DNA from: Edaphochlamys debaryana
Lineage: Eukaryota > Chlorophyta > Chlorophyceae > Chlamydomonadales
Length of the DNA: 64,000 nt
NCBI GenBank assembly: GCA_016858145.1
Contig: JAEHOE010000017.1
Coordinates: forward strand, 62,001-126,000
Direction of reading: 5' to 3'
Under the pieces are notes generated by a model that was given only the letters and a program-made list of their open reading frames with translations, was not told the origin of the DNA and did not search any database. Shown piece by piece: positions 57,881 to 64,000 of this stretch (the first letter of the stretch is position 1; every line of letters starts with the position of its first letter). The position numbers were made by a program, and so were the translations under genes.

Positions 57881-60800
57881 CTAGCAACTCTGACACCCTG
57901 CCATCGGCCACCACCCTGTCCACCTCCCTTCTCCCCCCCTTGTTTGCCCCCCCTCCCCCCCCACCTCCACGGCCTCCTCGATCTGCACCACCCTCTCCAC
58001 GGCACCGCTCTGGCTGCCCTCGCTCTCCAGGGCCCGGACCACCTGGGGTGGGGATGGGGGGTGGGTGAGGTGGGGATGGGGGGTGGGTGAGGTGGGGATG
58101 GGGGGTGGGTGAGGTGGGGGTGGGGGGTGGGTGAGGTGGGGATGGGGGGTGGGTGAGGTGGGGGTGGGGGGTGGGTGAGGTGGGGGTGGGGGGTTACAGA
58201 GAGGGTGATTTTCTGACAAACTGGAGAACGGAAGGAGAGTAGGAGCGGCAGCCAGCGAGCCCGATGCGCACCGATGTCCAGAGCGAAAGGTCCGACCTCC
58301 GAGCGGCGACTGGAGAGCGTAGTCTGCGCTGAAAGTGGCGTAGTCTAGAGCGGCTTGGCTAGAGTAAATGTGGTGTGGTGTGTTTTGTGGTGATCAGCTG
58401 GCGTGCGTGCATCGCGCCGCAAAGCGCGCACCGACGCAGAACTGAACTCCCAACCTGAACCCATACGTACCTGAAGTCGAAGACAGCGAGACCCACCGCG
58501 AGAAACACGCGCCGCGAAAGAGGGGCGGGGCACAAAGGAGCAAGAGGTTAGAATTGGCCACAAAAGAAAAGAGGGAGTGCGGTGCAATGGCGTGCATGAT
58601 GGCGCGCAAGCTAGTTATGTGAAGCAACAGAGTGCGGATAAGAGCGCGGCAGCAATATGGCGGAGGCTGTGTACGGAATGACCTGCATGGGACAGAGAGG
58701 GGCGAGGAGGGGGCCAGGAGAGCATGGCGATAGCCGAGGGAAGCGGCCGAGGCGGGGGGCAGAGGTAGAGGGGTGACGCTGCACGGTTGATGGGCTGAGC
58801 GTACGGCGGGTAATGCAGTACACTGTTCCCGGTTCCCTTTTCCCCGCGCGCTTCCCCCCAAACCCTGCCCCTCCCCCCTCACCTCCATGCCCGCCTCCAC
58901 CACTCCGAAGACCACGTGCTTGCCGTCCAGGTGGGGCTGGGGGGGGAGGGGGCGGGGGGGTGAAGAGGAGGGGTGAAGTCTTAGGCAGGCTGCAGTTGCA
59001 ACGGGTCGTGGCAAGGCGGCAGCCGATTGATAGCAGCGAAGAAGGCCTAGGAAAGCGCACCGCCATAGCACACAGTACAGAACTGCGAAGAGCCTGGCCG
59101 TCCTCCTCTCTCCTCCCTTGCACCCTCCCTTTGCCTGTCTTCCCCGCCACCCCCCACCTGCGGTGCCAGTGTGATGTAGAACTGCGAGCCGTTGGTGCCC
59201 GGCCCCGCATTGGCCATGGCCAGCAGCCCAGCGGCCTCGTGGCGGAGCTTAAAGTTCTCGTCCTGGGGTGGGATTGGGCGGGTGGGTGGGTGGGTGGAGA
59301 GGGGGGAGGTTGCGGAAATGGTTGAGGTGGGAGGGCAACCGTGTGGGGTGGAGTGGAAAAGGCAGGGGCGTGACGCTCGAGGAGGCCAGGGAGGCCTCGG
59401 GAAAGGGCAAGCGCCTCCCTATCGGCTTTCGTCCCCCATTCCACGCCTCCCTCTGGCAGCACCTGAGGAGGAGGCTCATGTACCGAACGCGACCGCCCGC
59501 GCAGTTTCATGCCTGAGCCGCTGTCGCCTCCCCTTGCCCCCTCCCCTCCCTCCCCTGCGGCTCACGTCGAACCGCTCTCCGTAGATGGACTCCCCGCCCG
59601 TGCCGTCGCCGTTGGTAAAGTCGCCTCCCTGGATCATGAATCCAGGGATGATCCGGTGGAACCTGGGGACGGGGGTAGTGGTAGAAGGGGTGGGCGGCGG
59701 TGAGCCCAGGGCAAGCAGACACGTCAGCCATCCTCTAGCCACGGGGCGCACCCATCGCCTGGACCTCAAGCTGACGTACGCCTTCCGGCCTCCCTAAGCG
59801 CTGGCTGGTCATCCCGCCCCCCGTTGAAGCCACTACAAACTGGCACGCTTTCACAGTCCCATCACCCCTCCAGCCCTTCCTTCGTCCCCCTCCCTCCCCT
59901 CCCCCCCCCCTCACTTGCAGCCCTTGAACGACAGCGGCTTCCCCGACAGAGGCGAGTCGCCCTTCTCCCCCGTGGCCAGCGCACGGAAGTTCTCTGCCGT
60001 ACGCGGTACGGTCTTGCCGTACAACCCGCACACGATGGTGCCGGCGGGCTCCCCGTCGACGCTGACCTTCAGCCCGACCTGGGGGAGCGGGGGGAGCGGG
60101 GGATGAACCAGAGTTCGACGGTGCGGTGCGGTGCTGTGCTGAGGCGGGGCGCTCGCCCGTGCCCTCCCCCATGCAGCTGCGCCTGCATCCGCCCCCCCTC
60201 CCCATCTGTCAGCCGGCCCCCTCCCCTCGCTGGCAACGCACTCCTGCCTCGAGCCCCTCCAGCCCCCCCATCCCCCACCCACCCGCCCGGCCTCCCTCGG
60301 CCCTCTACCCTTCCCCCCCCCCACCCTCCCCATCCCCCACCCGGTGTGTGATGGTGGTGTCGGGCCTGTCGCTCTCCAGCAGCGCCTCCCAGCTCATGTA
60401 GCCCATGGTCTTCTTGGCCAGGGTGAGGGCCACGAAGCGGGAGCCGTCGGGGGCGGACTCGAGCGTCCAGAAGCAGTCTGGGGGGTGGTGGTTAAGGTGG
60501 TCGGGGTGGTGGTGGGGTGGAGGGGCGGGGTGGTGGTGGGGTGGAGGGGCGGGGTGGTGGTGGGGTGGAGGGGCGGGGTGGTGGTGGGGTGGAGGGGCGG
60601 GGTGTGGTAGAGGGGGTGGGTTGGGTGTGGAGGGATGCAGGGTGGGTGGGGCGGGTGTTGGAGCCGAGCGGCATCGCGCCGACTCGCACTGGGGTGAGGG
60701 TGGGAAAGGTGGAGGTGGCAGGGAGGGGCCTTGGGGAAGCCAGAGTAAGCTGTTGATCAGGCATTGGGGGCACCCCTTAAATCTGCCCACGCCCTGCCCT

Positions 60801-61498
60801 CCCGCCTCCAGCTGTTGGCGGCTGCCTACCGACGGCAAGCAACACCCCACACCCCACACCACCGTTCACACCGAATCCCGGACCGCCCCCGGACCAGCAC
60901 CCCCCCACTCACCGTCCACGCGGACCTCCCCTGCGTCCTCCAGGCCCCCTTCCAGCACGGGCACGCCAGAGATCGCGAGCTTCATACGCTTGGGGTGGAC
61001 CTCCAGCTTCACATCCCGCCCCTTGACGCCATTGTTGACCGGCACGCTGACCGACACGTCGTCGGCGGTCTGGGTCCAGCTCACGCGGCCATCGAGCTCG
61101 GGGGCCTATGGGTGATGCGTCGCGTTTCGGGCGGGGAAGGGGAGGTTGTTGGAGGGACAAGGGCGGGTCGAGGGGGCGAGACAGGGTAGGGGATGGTGCT
61201 GGCGAAGGGGTCCCTGCGCAGCTGAGCAGGCTCCAGGACCAAGGCCGAGCTAGCATCCCGCAGCCTGACATCACACGAGCACACCACAACTTCGTCGCGC
61301 TGCCCAGGCGGCTGCTGTCGCCGAAACTTCCAGAGCGATGCACACTTCTGGGTCCCCACTCACCACTTTCAGCAGGGCCTTAGCATTCACAGTCGTCCGA
61401 CGGCTGCGGCAGCTCGACAGACGTGCCGGGACGCACGCAGGCGCCGCATGGTATGAGGTCGACGCACACCGAGACGAGCGCTGACGGGCGCTGAGCAT
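57881..61498 (-). CDS. CS-domain (p23/NudC-like) plus cyclophilin fusion, probably plastid
   Basis: Exons 61498-61364, 61105-60913, 60477-60341, 60078-59915, 59662-59566, 59262-59158, 58936-58883, 58042-57881; 1,047 nt, 348 residues. Residues 1-45 form a Ser/Arg/Cys-rich transit-type peptide ending [11 protein letters not shown]. Residues 46-155 are a CS domain: [37 protein letters not shown], a co-chaperone fold. Residues about 157-320 are a cyclophilin peptidyl-prolyl isomerase: [31 protein letters not shown] (Arg, Phe and Gln active-site residues kept), [15 protein letters not shown], and [10 protein letters not shown], where the usual Trp before LDGKH is His, a change expected to weaken cyclosporin binding. 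The last exon runs on to a Gly-rich tail and may instead splice at the GTGGGG after IEEAVE. Introns carry G-rich minisatellites. Confidence 0.9.
58046..58193. repeat. 22-bp G-rich minisatellite in a cyclophilin intron
   Basis: About six to seven units of gtgggtgaggtggggatggg type, with starts at 58061, 58083, 58105, 58127, 58149, 58171. The plus strand is the G-rich one, opposite to transcription; it has many GGGG runs able to form quadruplexes. Confidence 0.85.
60500..60605. repeat. 24-bp G-rich minisatellite in a cyclophilin intron
   Basis: Four units of ggtggaggggcggggtggtg type with ggaggggcgg spaced every 24 bases. It follows the exon ending at the DCFWTLE segment. Confidence 0.85.
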
Positions 61499-61806
61499 GG
61501 TTGTGGAGCTAGGGAATGCAAAGGTAACGTATGAACTTACTCGGACGTGTATCACGTCTGCGAGCAGGCAGCGGTGCCTCGTGTTGTGGGTCGCGCCCAT
61601 GCAAGCCGGGGCCCCGCTCGCGATCCCTCCAGGCCCTGCCCCGCTGCAGCTGCCTAGTCAGCGTGGATCGCTTATATCTGCTGTCCCTGACGCATAGCAG
61701 GTCCTTGCCTTTGCCGCGACGTCGCTTCCGGCTTTCCGACATCAACGTTCCGCGCTGACCGCATACACACAGCGCTCTTCCAGGAGCTACTAAGAGCCAC
61801 AACGCA
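61499..61806. promoter_or_regulatory. Divergent promoter region, cyclophilin / ClpT-like genes
   Basis: About 300 bases between the cyclophilin ATG (minus) and the putative start of the ClpT-like gene (plus). Both products look plastid-targeted and concerned with protein folding or turnover, so common regulation is plausible. No motif is assigned. Confidence 0.45.
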
Positions 61807-63724
61807 ATGCAGAGTCCGACGCTGGCTGCGCAGAGGCCCTGCAGCATGGCGAGCTGCGCTCTGCGGCCCGCGTTCCCCCGGCCCAGCCTCCCCTCCCCGC
61901 CAATCCTCCTCAGCCCTCGCCTGGACCCCCACCCCACCGCCACACGCCTCGCCCCTCTCCACCCTCCGCCGCTCCTACTCCCTCCACCCGCGGCTACCGT
62001 GCCGTGCCGCCGCGGGCGGCTCCCCCGAGACCGCCCCCACGCCCCTGCCGTACAGCGCATACACAGCACGCGCACTGCGTGCCGCCAAGGAGCAGGCCTC
62101 CCGCCAGGGCCTCATGTTCGCCGGCCCAGACCAGCTCCTGCTCGGCGTCCTAGCTGGCGGCGGCGGCAGCAGCAGCCGCGGCGGCGGCGGCGGCGGCGGT
62201 GGCAGGAGCAGCGCGGCGCAGGCGCTCGAGGCGGCGCTGGGCGGCGGTGACGCCGACTCGGTCCGCGAGTGGCTCAACGAGCAGGCGGGCATCGTGGCGC
62301 CGCTCGTGTACGGCGGCGGCGGCAGCGGCTCGACCGTCAGCAGCAGCATGGTGAGCTCAACACCTTGGTCAGCTTAACCACCTAGTGTTGGGAGGGTTTC
62401 CGCAGGGTTTGCGCCTTGTCGCCGAGTGCTGGGGAATACGTCGTACGCGATCGCGCTGTGTCGTACTGAGGCGTGCTGTGTCATGGTGCGCCGCCAGGTG
62501 TCCCCCGCTGACGTGGAGTTCACGGAGGCGGCACGGGGGGTGGTGGGGGACGCACGCGAGGGCGCCACTGCCATGGGTGAGAGGGCCCGGGTCGGGGTTG
62601 GGGCCGGGGCCGGGGCGGGGTGGGCGTTGGGTTGACAAAAGATGAACCCGCCGGCGTTGAAAGACCGAGGCCGCTACTTTAACACGCATGTCAAACAGCG
62701 AGGGGGCCAGGTGAGCCGCCGCCGCTCGACGCTACCGGTACCGTACGGCGGCCACTGTGCTTGCGTGCGCTGCACCCCCGCGCCCCACTCAACACCGGCG
62801 TCATCCTCAACACGATATTCGGCCCCACCTCGACCCCGCAGGCTGCCGCTGCGTGGGCACGTACCACCTGCTGCTGGTGCTCATGGGCGCAGGGGTGGGG
62901 GACGGCGGGCGCGACAGCGCGGAGGGGGCGGAAGGCGCGGCGGCGGCAGCGGGCGGCGGCAAGGCGCGGGGCAAGGGCGCTGGCATGCTGCCGGCGCTGC
63001 TGCGGGTGGCGGGGGCCGACGCGGGAGCGCTCGAGTCGCGGGTGAGCAGTTCGGTTGGGGGTGAAGCCTGGGTCAGCGACAACGTGCGAGGGCCTGAATG
63101 GGGACACAGGGCGTCGACTGGGGGCTTGGGGTATGGGGCAGAAGTTGCACTGGCACGGTGACAACTTGCTGTGGTGAAGCAGAACATGAATGGAGCACCC
63201 ACTCCCTTGACCGGTACTTGCAACCCCTGGCCTCAGCTGATGGCGCTGGCGAAGGAGGACGGCGAGCCGCCCGCGGAGGCCGAGGCGGGGGCGGCGTTCC
63301 GATCCGTGGTGGGTGGCCCGGCCGCGGCACACCACTGGGTGGTGGGACACAATCGCGCCTCTCAGGGCGCGCGTCTCATACCGTTTGCATACTGGGCAGC
63401 TTTAGTCTTGCTGTATTGTTCCCTGTTTTGCCCTCAGGTGGAGAGCCTGCGGGGCACCTACAAGCAGCAGTCGACGCTGCCGTGGCAGGAGCGGGACGAG
63501 GCGGCGTTCAGGGCTCTGGGCGGGAGCCGCGGCGGGGCAGGCGGCGGCGGCCGAGCAGCGCAGGTGAGGAAAGGGGCGGGAGGGGATTGGAAAGGAATGA
63601 TGGGCAGCCGAGGACGGCTGTTGGCGCCAGGTCAGACGCCGCAAAGCCGGCACGCAGTCGTAGAGGTCCGTGCTTTGCTGCCCGCCCTGATCCCCGGCAG
63701 AACGATGATGACATCTACGAGTGA
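61807..63724 (+). CDS. ClpT-like plastid Clp protease accessory protein
   Basis: Reliable exons: up to 62350, 62498-62576, 62842-63041, 63237-63308, 63438-63560, 63701-63724. The body has two Clp-N-type half-repeats: YSAYTARALRAAKEQASRQG then MFAGPDQLLLGVLAGG, and VEFTEAARGVVGDAREGA then GTYHLLLVLMGAG, separated by Gly/Ser-rich inserts. A helical segment (SLRGTYKQQSTLPWQERDE) and an acidic end NDDDIYE follow. Free Clp-N proteins (ClpT/ClpS-like ClpC N-domain relatives) attach to the plastid ClpPR core and affect its assembly (family knowledge). The start is unresolved: ATGs at 61807 and 61846 give a good transit peptide (MASCALRPAFPRPS) but lie one base out of the conserved frame. That frame is open upstream to an acceptor at 61783. 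Either a missed exon or a one-base sequence error is needed. Confidence 0.85.
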
Positions 63725-64000
63725 GGATCGTACGACATGTACGACATGCACATGTATGGCGGCGAGCTGGAAAGGAGCCAGCGGTCGATGTGGCTTTTCC
63801 CAGCACGCTCGGCGACGGCCGAAGGCAGCTGTACGGGGCTTGTCGGCCGTACGTGACAGGGAAGGGTGTATCAAGAGGAGGCGGTGGGGGACTCTGTGCT
63901 GAGCCGTCGATCTGCCGCTCGGGGTGCCATATGCTACAACCGGGGCCGGCGGGCGCTGGGTGGTAAAAATCACGAGCGGCAAGATGCGCTTGTTGAGAGC
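63725..64000. other. 3' flank of the ClpT-like gene
   Basis: Probable 3' UTR. I see no TGTAA and no further gene before the window ends. Confidence 0.5.

Noticed and set aside
1..64000. tRNA, rRNA, CRISPR arrays, bacterial-type operons or ribosome binding sites
   Set aside because: None seen by eye; the intron structure shows a eukaryotic nuclear locus. A covariance-model scan would be needed to exclude a small RNA gene in an intron or intergenic region.

Overview
The window is nuclear DNA of a green alga, most likely a volvocine chlorophyte (Chlamydomonas/Volvox relatives). The evidence is very GC-rich DNA with strong G/C third positions, many short introns with GTGAGT/GTGCGT-like donors and CAG acceptors, TGTAA polyadenylation motifs, plastid proteins with alga-like transit peptides, and a huge proline-rich secreted matrix glycoprotein. 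The species cannot be named from the sequence alone. Gene models were built by hand: exons were joined only where splice sites and reading phases agreed, and totals were checked for divisibility by three.

Layout, left to right: (1) 111-2506 minus, unrecognised six-exon gene with a probable organelle-targeting N-terminus; (2) 3331-5186 plus, ankyrin-like repeat protein; (3) 6704-19669 minus, a 24-exon gene of about 1,876 codons for a secreted mosaic protein: signal peptide, lectin-like N-terminal domain, three phytocyanin-like cupredoxin domains, then six six-cysteine PAN/Apple-like modules separated by proline-rich linkers; (4) 21457-24525 plus, organelle-type TrmL-like tRNA 2'-O-methyltransferase; (5) 25173-28364 plus, cytosolic ribosomal protein uL3 (RPL3); (6) 29961-31868 minus, EEF1AKMT1-type lysine methyltransferase; (7) 32275-39071 plus, 1,842-residue coiled-coil, AT-hook-bearing, Ala/Gly-rich protein; (8) 41543-42178 minus, 97-residue acidic protein; (9) 44401-46849 minus, SPATA4/SPEF1-like calponin-homology protein; (10) 47595-50221 plus, 20S proteasome subunit alpha-4; (11) 51385-55888 plus, plastid SnoaL-like protein with a hydrophobic C-terminal half; (12) 57881-61498 minus, CS-domain plus cyclophilin fusion; (13) about 61807-63724 plus, ClpT-like plastid Clp accessory protein.

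There are no operons. Most neighbours are head-to-head or tail-to-tail, so several pairs could share promoters: matrix protein/TrmL, methyltransferase/coiled-coil protein, CH protein/proteasome alpha-4, cyclophilin/ClpT. The most interesting content is the matrix protein, with copper ligands kept in two of three cupredoxin domains and a repeated cysteine module that grew by pairwise duplication. A second theme is a recurrent pattern of short tandem duplications that copy an exon edge plus its splice site into the neighbouring intron (five cases), or copy the stop-codon region into the 3' UTR (proteasome alpha-4). A dispersed repeat of about 460 bp, present twice, marks the 39-43 kb interval.
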